DNA of 43,048 bases from Isotricha intestinalis. Lineage: Eukaryota; Ciliophora; Litostomatea; Vestibuliferida; Isotrichidae. The position numbers and the translations under genes are program-made. The first letter of the stretch is position 1. The number at the start of each line of letters is the position of its first letter. The stretch spans positions 1 through 43,048 of the forward strand of contig JAJJLU010003639.1 of NCBI GenBank assembly GCA_023807065.1, given 5' to 3'. The notes below the pieces were generated by a model. It was not told the origin of the DNA, did not search any database, and saw only the letters and a list, made by a program, of their open reading frames with translations. Below, one piece after another: positions 1-9,328 of the stretch.

Positions 1-1
1 A

Positions 2-328
2 AATGAATTATTGGGATTATGTTTTAAAGAAAGAGATAAAGGAAATGAAATTGCAATTGGAATTATTAATTTGATTACAAAAGATAAAGAAATATTCACC
101 AAAAAAAAATTTGATGATTATATAAAAATTTTAAATTATTATAAACAGAAAGAAAATGATAAAAAGAAAAACAGTGAAAAATATAAAAATGAATTACTTC
201 AATTATGTATGGCTGAAATTGATAATAATGAAAAAGTTAATCAAATCATTGAGGAAATTAATTACGATAATATTATTATTGATGAAGATATGTATCAAAT
301 ATATTTAAAAATGATATTTCCTAATTAA
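2..328 (+). CDS. 3' end of an unknown gene (5' part outside window)
   Basis: An open frame enters from the left edge and ends at a TAA (326-328). No ATG occurs at its beginning: the reading frame is open from base 2 and begins NELLGLCFKERDKG, so this is the C-terminal part of a longer protein rather than a small gene. The visible 108 residues are rich in Lys, Glu, Asn and Ile, look helical (an amphipathic stretch around FDDYIKILNYYKQKE), and end in YLKMIFPN. I do not recognise a family. It converges on the minus-strand coiled-coil gene, with 415 bases between the two stop codons. Confidence 0.6.
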   Translation, partial: NELLGLCFKERDKGNEIAIGIINLITKDKEIFTKKKFDDYIKILNYYKQKENDKKKNSEKYKNELLQLCMAEIDNNEKVNQIIEEINYDNIIIDEDMYQIYLKMIFPN

Positions 329-743
329 GCGTGATCTCTTTTTTTAATTTTAATCTTATTCAATTAATTTTATTAAAACATTCATACAATTTATTTGTTT
401 TGAACAAAATTAAAAATGAGAATATATTATTTATATTTTTTATTTAAATTATAAAAAATAAAAAAAAAGAAAGGATTCATATAACTTCTTAAGAAGTAAT
501 ATGAAAATAATAAATTAATTCAATTTCTTTCTATAAAAATCCATATACCCATTTAAAGGATAAATTCTTCCTAAAAATAATTTATATTTGTTACAAACAA
601 ACAATTGTTTTTTTTTAGTTTTTAAATTAATTTTTTCATTATTAAAAACTGAAAAAAACTAAAAAATAATATAATTTAAAAATAATTTTTCATTTGAAAT
701 AAAAAAAATCTTTTAAAAATTAAATAATTTATATCTGATTATT
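329..743. other. Convergent intergenic region, 415 bases
   Basis: No gene seen. It separates the 3' ends of two convergent genes and is almost pure A/T with long A and T runs. The one structure that stands out is the inverted repeat at 478-503, listed separately. Confidence 0.6.
478..503. repeat. 26-base near-perfect inverted repeat in convergent intergenic DNA
   Basis: The core ACTTCTTAAGAAGT (484-497) is a perfect 14-base palindrome. It extends outward to CAT...ATG with a single A/A mismatch (483/498). It contains more G/C than its surroundings. It could form a hairpin in the 3' ends of either convergent transcript or be a dimer-type protein site. Function is not shown. Confidence 0.55.
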
Positions 744-3617
744 TCAAAAACTTGAATAATTAGTCATATTATAATTATTATTTTTTCTATAATTTTCTAA
801 ACAAGTATAATTATTTAAATTATTATTATAATCACAATTAAAATTATTAGAAGTAAAATTTGTAGTTTCTCCTAATTTCATATTATTTAAATCTTGATAT
901 TGTTTAGTTAATTGTTGATTTAAATAATTAGAATGTAATTCATTATCTTTTAAAATAGAAATATAATTTTCACATTTTTGTAATTCACATAATAAATTAT
1001 CATTTAATTGCTCTTTTTCTTCAATAGAATTATTTTCACAATTCATAATTTGATTAATAAATTTATAAGCATTTGAATTTGGAAATAATTTACATAATCT
1101 CATTAATATTGTTAATAAGTATTGATTATCCATATTCAATTGTAAATTTTTATCTTTAAGTACATTAATATCATAATTAGTATTTTTAATAATATTATTT
1201 TTTGTATTTAATTCATTACTATAATTTTCAACTGTTTTTTTTAATTGATTTATAATTTCTTTAAAATCTTTTAATTGTTTTTTTAAATTTGAATTTTCTT
1301 TTATTGTATTATCATTATTAGCATTTAAATTTAATAATTTTTTATCTGATTCTTTTTTATCATTTAATATAGTTTGTTGTTCTTGTTCCATATCAAAAAT
1401 TTTAATATTTAATTCTTTTAAATCTTTTTTTAAATGTTTATTTTCATTTGTTAAATCAATAATTTCATTTATAGAAACTTTTAAAAAATCAGGAATATTT
1501 AAAGCAGATTTAAATTTCATAATATTATCATTTTCTAAATTAAATTCTTTATTAATTTTATCTAAATTATTCATTAAATTATTCATATTTTCTTGAAAAG
1601 ATTTTAAATTAATTTTATCATTATTTTTATATTCTAATAATTCATCATTTAAATTTTTTTTTTCAATTGAAAAATTATTATTTTCATTTTTTAAATCAGA
1701 ATTTAATAATTCTAATTCAGAATTTTTTTGTAATAATTCATTAATTTGTTTAGATTGATCTCTTAAATTATTTATATTTTCATTATATTTATTAGAAATA
1801 TTATCATAATTAATTTTCATTCTTTGATTTTCATTAATTAATCTTTGTTCAATATCACATTTATTGTTAAATTTTTGAATAAAATCATCTTTTTCATTTC
1901 TAATATTATTATAATCTTTTAATAAATTTTGATATTCAATTTCATTGTCAGAAACTTTTTTATTTAATTTACTTATTTCATTTTGACAATTATTGATATC
2001 AATATTATATTTTTCTTTTAAAGAACAAATTTCATTTTCTTTATTTATATTTTCATTATTATATTTTTCTAATTTAATATCTTGTTCTTCTTTAGAAACA
2101 ATAATTTTATTATGTTCTTCATTTAAAATTTTATATTGATTTGATAAATTATCATTTTCTCTTTTTATATTTAATAATTCTCTATTTTGAAGAGAAAAAT
2201 CTTTTTTTAATAATTCATTATCTTCATTTAATTGATTATTTAAATTTTGTAAAGACTCAAAATTATTATAAAGATTTTTTATTTTATTTTCATTATCATC
2301 TTTTTCTTTAATTAATAATTGATTTTCATAATTTATTTCATTTAATTTTTCATAAATATTTTTTAATTCATTTTCTCTTAATTGAATAGTGTCAGTTAAT
2401 CTTTGAATTTCATTTTTATATTTTAAAGAAAAATTTAATTTTTCTTTCATTTCTTTTAAATCATAAAGTAAATTATCTCTATCATTTCCAATATTATTTA
2501 TAGTATTAATTAAATTATCATTTTCATTTTTTAATTCTGCATAATTCTTTTCAATTTCTTCTTTTTGTTTTTCTTGTTCAATAAATTTTAGTTTTATTTT
2601 TTCATGTTCTTGATTTAAAGAAAAAAATTTTTGTTCCATTTTTTTAAAATCATCTATTTCATTTTTTAAATCTGTTATAAATTTTAAATTTTTTTCTAAC
2701 TTTAATTCTTTTTGTTTATTCATATTTTGAAATTCTAATAATTGACCTTTTAATTTATTATTTTGTAAATTTAAATTTTTATTATTTTCATTTAAATTTT
2801 TTAAAGCAATATCCGTATTGTTTTTTTCTAAATTTAAATTTTTATTTTTTTCTTTTTCTTGATTAAAATTTTCCCTTAAAATTAAATTTTGATTATTAGT
2901 ATCTTCATATTTTTTTTTATAAGAATTCATTTTATTTTTTGATTCATTTAATTGATTTTTCACAGAAATTAAATCTTTTTTAAATTTTTCATTTTCTGTT
3001 TTATATCTATTAAAATCAATAAAAAAATCAACAATATTTTTTTCATCAGGATTTTCATTATTATAATTTTGATATTCTTTAGAATTTTGAATTAAAGCAG
3101 AAAAACCACTTTTAAATAAATTACTTTCTATAGTTTGTTTTAATAATTCAATATAATTTCTTTGTTGTTCATTTGTTATCATTTCTTTTCTTAAACTTTG
3201 TATCATTGAATTCTTTTCATTATTTAATTTTGAAATTTCTCTATTTAAATCATTATAATTATTATTTGGTATAGAATTATTATAATTATTATTATTATTA
3301 TTATTATTATTTAAGTAATTATTATTTAAATTGTTATTTAAATTATTGATATTTAAATTATCATTTATATTATTATTATTATTACCATATAAATTTTCTT
3401 TGCTTGAAGTTGTATTAATATTAAAATTTATATCTTCATCATTAGAAATAATTTCATTTTGATTACTATCATTCACTTCAATATTTAAATTTTTATTATT
3501 TTGTTCTATATTTTTTTTCTGTGATTGATTTATATTATTATAACTTGATTCAATACTTCCTGTTACTAAAGGCATTTTCTCTTCTGGTGGTGATTGAAAG
3601 TCATTTGGTTGTTTCAT
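744..3617 (-). CDS. Long coiled-coil protein with Asn-rich head (957 aa)
   Basis: Starts at the ATG complementary to 3615-3617 (MKQPNDFQSPPEEKMPLVTG) and ends at TAA. Residues 1-120 are disordered and Asn-rich with a run of nine Asn. From about residue 125 to 900 the protein is an almost unbroken Lys/Glu/Asn/Leu heptad-like coiled coil (for example LNREISKLNNEKNSMIQSL). A short segment near residues 155-180 (RNYIELLKQTIESNLFKSG) is less repetitive and may be a conserved patch. The last 60 residues are again Asn/Tyr-rich. No motor, kinase, GRIP or membrane segment is visible. Proteins of this build are usually cytoskeletal, centrosomal or Golgi tethers, but nothing here decides which. It is divergent from the Myb-like gene at 4581, with 963 bases between them. 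Confidence 0.85.
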   Translation of the reverse strand: MKQPNDFQSPPEEKMPLVTGSIESSYNNINQSQKKNIEQNNKNLNIEVNDSNQNEIISNDEDINFNINTTSSKENLYGNNNNNINDNLNINNLNNNLNNNYLNNNNNNNNNYNNSIPNNNYNDLNREISKLNNEKNSMIQSLRKEMITNEQQRNYIELLKQTIESNLFKSGFSALIQNSKEYQNYNNENPDEKNIVDFFIDFNRYKTENEKFKKDLISVKNQLNESKNKMNSYKKKYEDTNNQNLILRENFNQEKEKNKNLNLEKNNTDIALKNLNENNKNLNLQNNKLKGQLLEFQNMNKQKELKLEKNLKFITDLKNEIDDFKKMEQKFFSLNQEHEKIKLKFIEQEKQKEEIEKNYAELKNENDNLINTINNIGNDRDNLLYDLKEMKEKLNFSLKYKNEIQRLTDTIQLRENELKNIYEKLNEINYENQLLIKEKDDNENKIKNLYNNFESLQNLNNQLNEDNELLKKDFSLQNRELLNIKRENDNLSNQYKILNEEHNKIIVSKEEQDIKLEKYNNENINKENEICSLKEKYNIDINNCQNEISKLNKKVSDNEIEYQNLLKDYNNIRNEKDDFIQKFNNKCDIEQRLINENQRMKINYDNISNKYNENINNLRDQSKQINELLQKNSELELLNSDLKNENNNFSIEKKNLNDELLEYKNNDKINLKSFQENMNNLMNNLDKINKEFNLENDNIMKFKSALNIPDFLKVSINEIIDLTNENKHLKKDLKELNIKIFDMEQEQQTILNDKKESDKKLLNLNANNDNTIKENSNLKKQLKDFKEIINQLKKTVENYSNELNTKNNIIKNTNYDINVLKDKNLQLNMDNQYLLTILMRLCKLFPNSNAYKFINQIMNCENNSIEEKEQLNDNLLCELQKCENYISILKDNELHSNYLNQQLTKQYQDLNNMKLGETTNFTSNNFNCDYNNNLNNYTCLENYRKNNNYNMTNYSSF
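3285..3311. repeat. (ATT)9 microsatellite coding for poly-Asn
   Basis: Nine uninterrupted ATT triplets on the plus strand read as AAT (Asn) codons in the minus-strand coiled-coil gene and give its Asn run near residue 105. Being triplet-periodic, length changes keep the frame. Confidence 0.85.
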
Positions 3618-4580
3618 TATTTAAAATTATTTTTATTTTTTTTTTTTTATTTTTATATATAAATTATTTATTCAATTTTGTCTTATATTTATTTTTTTTC
3701 TTAAGCAATTTTACATATAAAATTTTCATTTTAAAAATAATTTTTATTGTTTATTGAAATAATTATATTCTGCTTTTTATTTATTTTTATTTTTTTATTG
3801 GATATCATTTGGTAATTTTATATTATTTTTTTCTATTATGGTTCTTCAATTTGAGTATGTCTTTTCAATTTTTTTTCTTTTAATAACTTTAATTAATTAA
3901 TTATTCAAAATATTTTGAATAAGATATTATTTTTGTTATATATATTATTTATCATTATTTATTTATTCTTTTTAATAATTATATTTTAAGTATGTCTAAA
4001 AATGAAATTATATTTCTTTGTTTTTATTTATTTTTTTAAGTGTATATATATTTAAAATATTAAAATAAAATAGAATAATTTTAATTCATTAAATTTCCAA
4101 TAAGAATGAACCTAAATCATTCATATCTTTTTTATTTCTTTATAAAATTAATTTATAAATAATATTTTGATTAAATAAATTGTTTTTATTATATTGCGTT
4201 TCTTATTATTGAGTATATTTATTTTTATTTCCAAAAATAATGTTAAATATTTTTTAATTCATTCTTTTTGATTATTAATTTTGAAAATATACATTAAACT
4301 TTTATTTTATTATTTTTTATGGTTTATAAATTATTATAAATAAAAAATTTTTAAATATAAATGGATATAAGATTTTTAATCAGGAAATATAATAAAAAAG
4401 TATAAGATTAAATAAATAATTATATTTGAGATTAAAAAAATAAAATTAAACAAACTAAAAAAAGAAATAAATTAATTATTATAACCTCTTTTCCAATTAA
4501 AAAAATAAAATTATTATTATAATATATTAAATATAAAAAACATAATAAATTAGATTTTAAAAAGAATAATAAATAAAAAA
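3618..4580. promoter_or_regulatory. 963-base divergent intergenic region (no motif identified)
   Basis: It lies between two genes transcribed away from each other (coiled-coil gene minus, Myb-like gene plus), so it must hold both promoters unless transcription starts elsewhere. It is almost entirely A/T homopolymer and dinucleotide tracts. I see no coding trace on either strand and no specific element I can name; TATA-like strings are too frequent here to be informative. Confidence 0.4.
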
Positions 4581-6005
4581 ATGGAAGTGAAAAAATTAGA
4601 AATGAAAAGAAATAATGATGAACAAAATTTAATAAAAAAAAATGAAGAAATTATTTTTGAAAAGGAAAATTTCACTGAAAAAGAACATAGATTGTTTTTA
4701 GAATCTTTTATTCTTTTTGATAAAAATTTTAAAGAAATGACTAAATATATTCAAACTAAAAAATATAATGAAATATTATTATATTCAGATAAATTTATAA
4801 ATTATTTAAATAAAAAATTTAATAAAAAAGAAGGAATTTCAAAGTTAAAAATTGATAAAGAAAATATAAATAAATATTCAAATGAAGAACTAGAAGAATA
4901 TATTAATAATAAATATAGTTTGTTTCCTAAAAATACTTTTAAAGAAAATTTAGATAATGATTTTTTTTTAGATGATAATAAATCTCTTTTAGGCTCAAAT
5001 CATCATAAAAAAATATTTTTCATTCGAAAATATCCAAAACATAAAACTTTATTAAAAAATAATTTAAATAGTGAAAATGAAAAGATAATAGAATTTAAAA
5101 TTCCAAATTTAGGAAATGATAAAGAAAGTAGAAAAAAAATAATAAATAAATTACTTAATGAAAATTGTAAAGAAGAGAATTATACTAAAATGGAAGAATT
5201 AGAAAAAATGAGTAAAATAATTCAAATAATAAATAAAATAGAAAATTCAATTATTAATAATGATGATTCATTAATTTCAAAAAATAAAAGTTTTAATTGT
5301 AATTATAATATAATAAATAATAAAATAAATGATTTGAATGATATTAATCTCGGAAAAAAAAGATTATTTAATTCTTTTGTAGAAAATGAAAAAAAAGAAA
5401 AAAATATTGAAACTTTAAATAATTTAAATCAATTAAATAATATGAATTACGAATTAAATTTTCAAAAAGAAATATTAGAGAATAATAACAATCCAATTGT
5501 AAATAATAATATAATGAATAATATTTTATCATCTTCTCAAAATAATCTTTTTCCTCAAAATAAAAATACAATTCCAAATTTAAATGATCAATATTTATTT
5601 AATCAAATAAATCCAATAAATTATTTTTCGGCTGCAAATTCTAATATAAATAATAATTTAATTAATCAACAATTATTATCTCAGTCAGTTTTTAATTTTC
5701 CTTTTCCAATGTCTTATGATAATTTAAATCAATCAATAATTTATGAAAGAAATAATCAAAATCCTTTTTTTGATAATTTAAATTTATTTAGTAATCAACA
5801 AAATAATTTAAATTTAATGAATAATTATGTAAATAATTGTAATAATAATCAATTATATAATTTGTTTCCTCAAAGTAATCAAGGTTTATTAAATATTCAA
5901 AATGGGGAAATTAATAATAATTATTTCCAAAATTTATCTAATATTAATTTTCAAAATAATATTAATATATTTAAAAATCAAAATTATTTCAACAATAATT
6001 TTTAA
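4581..6005 (+). CDS. Single-repeat Myb/SANT (SHAQKYF-like) protein with Asn-rich tail
   Basis: 474 aa from the first ATG, preceded by an A-rich leader. Residues about 30-77 form one Myb/SANT repeat: FTEKEHRLFLESFILFD, then KEMTKYIQTKKYNEILLYSD and KFINYL. This matches the plan of the SHAQKYF class (W/F-T-x-E-E-H-x-x-F, a middle helix, then a helix in the place of SHAQKYF), although that signature itself is diverged to YSDKFI and the usual first Trp is Phe. The middle third is Lys/Glu-rich and may be nuclear-targeting (KKRLF, about 266). From about residue 290 it is Asn/Gln/Leu/Phe-rich, like an activation or phase-separating tail. The inferred role is a sequence-specific nuclear DNA-binding regulator; its targets are unknown. 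A chromatin SANT protein is the alternative. Confidence 0.72.
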   Translation: MEVKKLEMKRNNDEQNLIKKNEEIIFEKENFTEKEHRLFLESFILFDKNFKEMTKYIQTKKYNEILLYSDKFINYLNKKFNKKEGISKLKIDKENINKYSNEELEEYINNKYSLFPKNTFKENLDNDFFLDDNKSLLGSNHHKKIFFIRKYPKHKTLLKNNLNSENEKIIEFKIPNLGNDKESRKKIINKLLNENCKEENYTKMEELEKMSKIIQIINKIENSIINNDDSLISKNKSFNCNYNIINNKINDLNDINLGKKRLFNSFVENEKKEKNIETLNNLNQLNNMNYELNFQKEILENNNNPIVNNNIMNNILSSSQNNLFPQNKNTIPNLNDQYLFNQINPINYFSAANSNINNNLINQQLLSQSVFNFPFPMSYDNLNQSIIYERNNQNPFFDNLNLFSNQQNNLNLMNNYVNNCNNNQLYNLFPQSNQGLLNIQNGEINNNYFQNLSNINFQNNINIFKNQNYFNNNF

Positions 6006-6220
6006 ATAAATTTAATTTTGAAATAATAATTTTTATATATAAATTTATATACTATGGATTTTTATATTATTTATTAAAACAATTATAATTAATTTTTTTG
6101 TAAATTTTATTAATAAAATTTATTTTCAATATCTCAAAAACAATAAAAATAACAATAAAAAATTTAAATAAAAATTTTTTTTCAATATTTTTCTTTAAAA
6201 ACATTCATAACAATATAATA

Positions 6221-7366
6221 ATGTCTATTGAAAATTTTTTTATAATATTAAACAAAAGATACAATATAATTAAAATGACACCAACAATGATATTATATTT
6301 ATTTATATTATCAATAATAGAATATATTAAAGCTTTTCAAATAAGAAGAAATGAAAATATTACATCATTAAATTGTAATTTAATAGACAATTGTTTTGAA
6401 TGTTCATATGCCCATTTAAACGAAAAAAATTGTAAATGGATAAATCAAAAATGTGAAAATTCAACAATAAAATATTCAGAAACTTGGTTTGATAATTTTA
6501 AAGAATGTGAAGTAGATAAAAATTTAATGATAAATATTAAACAATATTGTACAAATGATATTTCAAAACATTCTCAAATAATAATAAATAAATTTTCTCA
6601 AAGAAATGATGTTATTGGTTCTTCTAATATTTATTGTTTAATTGATGTTAATAATATTAAAACTAATAATGAAGTTATTATTAGTTTATCTAAAAGTCAA
6701 GAAAGTTTGTATTCAAATGATAATTATGGTTTAGTTATTTATTATAAAAATGGAGACAGACAAATTTTATTTTTGGAAAAAAAGAATTATTTATTAAAAG
6801 AAAGAAATATTAATAATATTGAATTTAGATATTATAGTCAAAATCCTAAAAGTCAAAGTCCTTTTTTATTAACTATACAATATGAATCAAAACATTTTTT
6901 TCTATTAATGAAATATATTTGTGTTATTATTTTTATTTTTATATTTATTTTATGTGTCGTTGCTTGTATTATATTTTATAGATGGAGAATATCTATAATT
7001 AAAAAAAATGAAAATTTAGAAAATAAAAATAAAAAAGAAAAAGAAAAAAAAAATATAATTGAAAACAATAAAAAAGAATTAAATAATAATAAAATAGAAA
7101 ATAAAATAATATTAAATCAAAATAATAATCAAATCATATTAACTTTAAATAATAATAATAGTATAAGAGAATTAAAAGAAATAGAAAATACTGAAAATAT
7201 AGATTCAATTATTACTAATAGTAATTTTAGTGGAGGAATAAGTTGTTATATTAATGGAAATTTAGAAAAAAGAAGTGAAATTAAAAGTAATCAAATTCCA
7301 GAAATTAAAATTAATATTAGGAAAGAAAGAAGAAATAATACTGTTGTTAACAATTTCACTCATTGA
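6221..7366 (+). CDS. Type I membrane protein with Cys-rich (PSI-like) ectodomain
   Basis: Up to 381 aa. The ATG at 6221 gives an 18-residue extension; the ATG at 6275 (MTPTMILYLFILSIIEYIKA) begins directly with a signal-peptide-like segment and may be the true start. A Cys-rich block follows (Cys at 52, 58, 61, 71, 78, 96, 110, with CKW at 71-73). Its spacing resembles a PSI/plexin-type module but is not a firm match. A beta-rich ectodomain leads to a single transmembrane helix at about 231-254 (KYICVIIFIFIFILCVVACI), then a 127-residue Lys/Asn-rich cytoplasmic tail. It is likely at the cell surface or in the endomembrane system. It lies in the same direction as the next gene, another single-pass membrane protein. 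I do not recognise a named family. Confidence 0.72.
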   Translation: MSIENFFIILNKRYNIIKMTPTMILYLFILSIIEYIKAFQIRRNENITSLNCNLIDNCFECSYAHLNEKNCKWINQKCENSTIKYSETWFDNFKECEVDKNLMINIKQYCTNDISKHSQIIINKFSQRNDVIGSSNIYCLIDVNNIKTNNEVIISLSKSQESLYSNDNYGLVIYYKNGDRQILFLEKKNYLLKERNINNIEFRYYSQNPKSQSPFLLTIQYESKHFFLLMKYICVIIFIFIFILCVVACIIFYRWRISIIKKNENLENKNKKEKEKKNIIENNKKELNNNKIENKIILNQNNNQIILTLNNNNSIRELKEIENTENIDSIITNSNFSGGISCYINGNLEKRSEIKSNQIPEIKINIRKERRNNTVVNNFTH

Positions 7367-7644
7367 AATTTTAAAAAATTAATTGTTTTTTTTTGTATAT
7401 ATAATATATTTTTTATAAAAACAATTCTTTTTACAATTATTTTTTTTCTTTTTTCAAAAAAATTACATAATTATTTATAATAATCTAAATTCAATAATTT
7501 AAATTCAGGAACAATATTAAAAAAATATTCTAAAAAATAGAAAGGGTTTTTTAAGTTTCTTTGAAAAAATTAATATTTATTTTTTTCATTTAATTAATTT
7601 AATTTTATTTTATTTTTATATAAAAAAATTTATTTAAAGGAAAA

Positions 7645-8949
7645 ATGTTAAAAAAAGTTTTTTTCTTTTTTTTTTCAATGAAAATTTTTGTTCACAATGA
7701 AATAATAACTATTCCTTTTCATACAAAAGAAGAAACAATAAATTCTGAAGATATATATACATCAACTCAATTAAAAAATTCAGAAATAATAAAAATTGAA
7801 ATTGGTGAGCCTAAAAAAGAAATTCCAATAGTAATAAAATTTAATGAATTTTCCTTTTTTATAAGTGGAAAATTAGTTCCTGAAAATATATATAATGAAG
7901 AAAATTCAAAAACTTTTAATTCAAATAATAAAACAAAATTTTCTTGTTCAGATAATTTAGCAAATATAGGTTATAGAGCAAATGAAACTTTTTATTTGAA
8001 AAATACAAAAAATAATATTATAAAATATGATAATATTGGATTTATTTTGGCTACAAATATAATAAGAGATGATAATTGTGTTTTAGGTTTAAAAATAATA
8101 AAAAAAGATCAAAGAAAAGAAGATAACTTTATTAACGAATTGAAATCAAAAAAAATAATTAATAATTATATTTGGACTTTAATATATAATAAAGAAAATG
8201 ACAAACTAGGCGAATTTATAATTGGTGATTATCCTCATATATATGATAAATATAATTATAATAAAGAGTTTTTAAAAATATCTAAAATTGAAAATTCAGC
8301 AAGTAAATTCAATGAATGGATAATAAAATTTGATGAAATAAATTTTAATGAAAAAAAAATTAATGTTAGAAATGCTAAATTAGAAATTGAATTTGGATTA
8401 ATTAAAGCTCCTATGAATTATCATGAAATATTTTATAATAATATTTTTCTTAATTGTTATTATGATACCAATGAATGTAAACAAATTGATTTAGACTTAC
8501 AATATTTTTCATATGTTTTTAATAAGAAATATAATATTAGCAAATTTCCTAACATTACTTTTGTTCATAAAGAATTTCAATATAATTTTACTTTAACTTA
8601 TAAAGATTTATTTAAGGAATATAATGGAAAATATTATTTTTTAATTGTATTTCTTAGAAATCATAATCAAGAATGGGTATTTGGAAAAATTTTTTTAAAA
8701 AAATATCAATTTATTTTTGACCCTGAGAAAAGATTAATTGGATTTTATAATCAAAAAATAAATTTTCAAAATAATTCTTATTTAATATGGATTATTATAT
8801 TTTCTCTCATTATATTTATAATAATATTGATATTTTTTTACATTTGTTGTTTTAAAAAGAAAAGAAAAATTAGAAATAATGAAATTGAAGATGGATATGA
8901 TTATTCAACTAATGAAAATGGAGAAAATAAATTATATTTTTCTTTGTAA
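7645..8949 (+). CDS. Pepsin-fold (A1-like) membrane protein lacking both catalytic Asp
   Basis: 434 aa with a short signal peptide (residues 1-16), a pepsin-like ectodomain and a transmembrane helix at about 379-402, followed by a basic 30-residue tail. Pepsin landmarks are IKIEIGEPKKEIPIVI (49-64, the place of IGTPPQ...), NFINELKSKKIINNYIWTLI (161-180), GEFIIGDYP (189-197) and FGKIFLKKYQFIFDPEKRLI (346-365, the C-terminal pepsin strand and loop). Both catalytic DTG/DSG motifs are missing: the first site reads around KFNEFSFFISG (65-75), and the second reads IEFGLIKAP (248-256), with EFG in place of DSG. It is therefore probably a non-proteolytic, pepsin-derived binding or structural protein on a membrane. 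The A1-like assignment rests on motif order and was not checked by search. Confidence 0.7.
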   Translation: MLKKVFFFFFSMKIFVHNEIITIPFHTKEETINSEDIYTSTQLKNSEIIKIEIGEPKKEIPIVIKFNEFSFFISGKLVPENIYNEENSKTFNSNNKTKFSCSDNLANIGYRANETFYLKNTKNNIIKYDNIGFILATNIIRDDNCVLGLKIIKKDQRKEDNFINELKSKKIINNYIWTLIYNKENDKLGEFIIGDYPHIYDKYNYNKEFLKISKIENSASKFNEWIIKFDEINFNEKKINVRNAKLEIEFGLIKAPMNYHEIFYNNIFLNCYYDTNECKQIDLDLQYFSYVFNKKYNISKFPNITFVHKEFQYNFTLTYKDLFKEYNGKYYFLIVFLRNHNQEWVFGKIFLKKYQFIFDPEKRLIGFYNQKINFQNNSYLIWIIIFSLIIFIIILIFFYICCFKKKRKIRNNEIEDGYDYSTNENGENKLYFSL

Positions 8950-9328
8950 AATTAGTTTTATAGATTTATTTTTGGAGATATAATCTTTGTTTATTTTATT
9001 ATATAAATTCAAATATGAAATAAACTATTGAGTATACATATAAATTTTGTTTTTTAATTTTATTATATAATTCCGTTTAAAACTTTTAAAAAACAAAAAA
9101 AAAATAATATCAAAAATATTACAATACATTAAATTAAACAATATAAAATATGAAAAATTAAATTCTATATAAATTTAGATAAGAATGGGAATTGAGGTCT
9201 TTATTCTTTTTTAATGGATATTCTTCTTTTTTTGAAATTATTGTTATAAAAAATATATTTTTTTAATTTTAAAAATTTATTTTTTTTTATATCAGCTGTA
9301 TTAATTATTAATTATTTATCATTTTAGG
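8950..9328. other. 379-base intergenic region upstream of midasin
   Basis: Gene-free A/T-rich spacer between two plus-strand genes, presumably carrying the midasin promoter. A locally G-richer patch near 9181-9200 (AAGAATGGGAATTGAGGTC) and a TTTTAG just before the midasin ATG resemble an exon end and a 3' splice site. Joining them gives a stop codon at once, so I do not propose a coding exon. Confidence 0.4.

Noticed and set aside
9185..9328. A short first exon (ATG GGA ATT GAG) and intron ending in TTTTAG before the midasin ATG
   Set aside because: Joining at the only available GT and the TTTTAG gives GAT GAA TGA, a stop, so it cannot be a coding exon. A 5' untranslated intron cannot be excluded.
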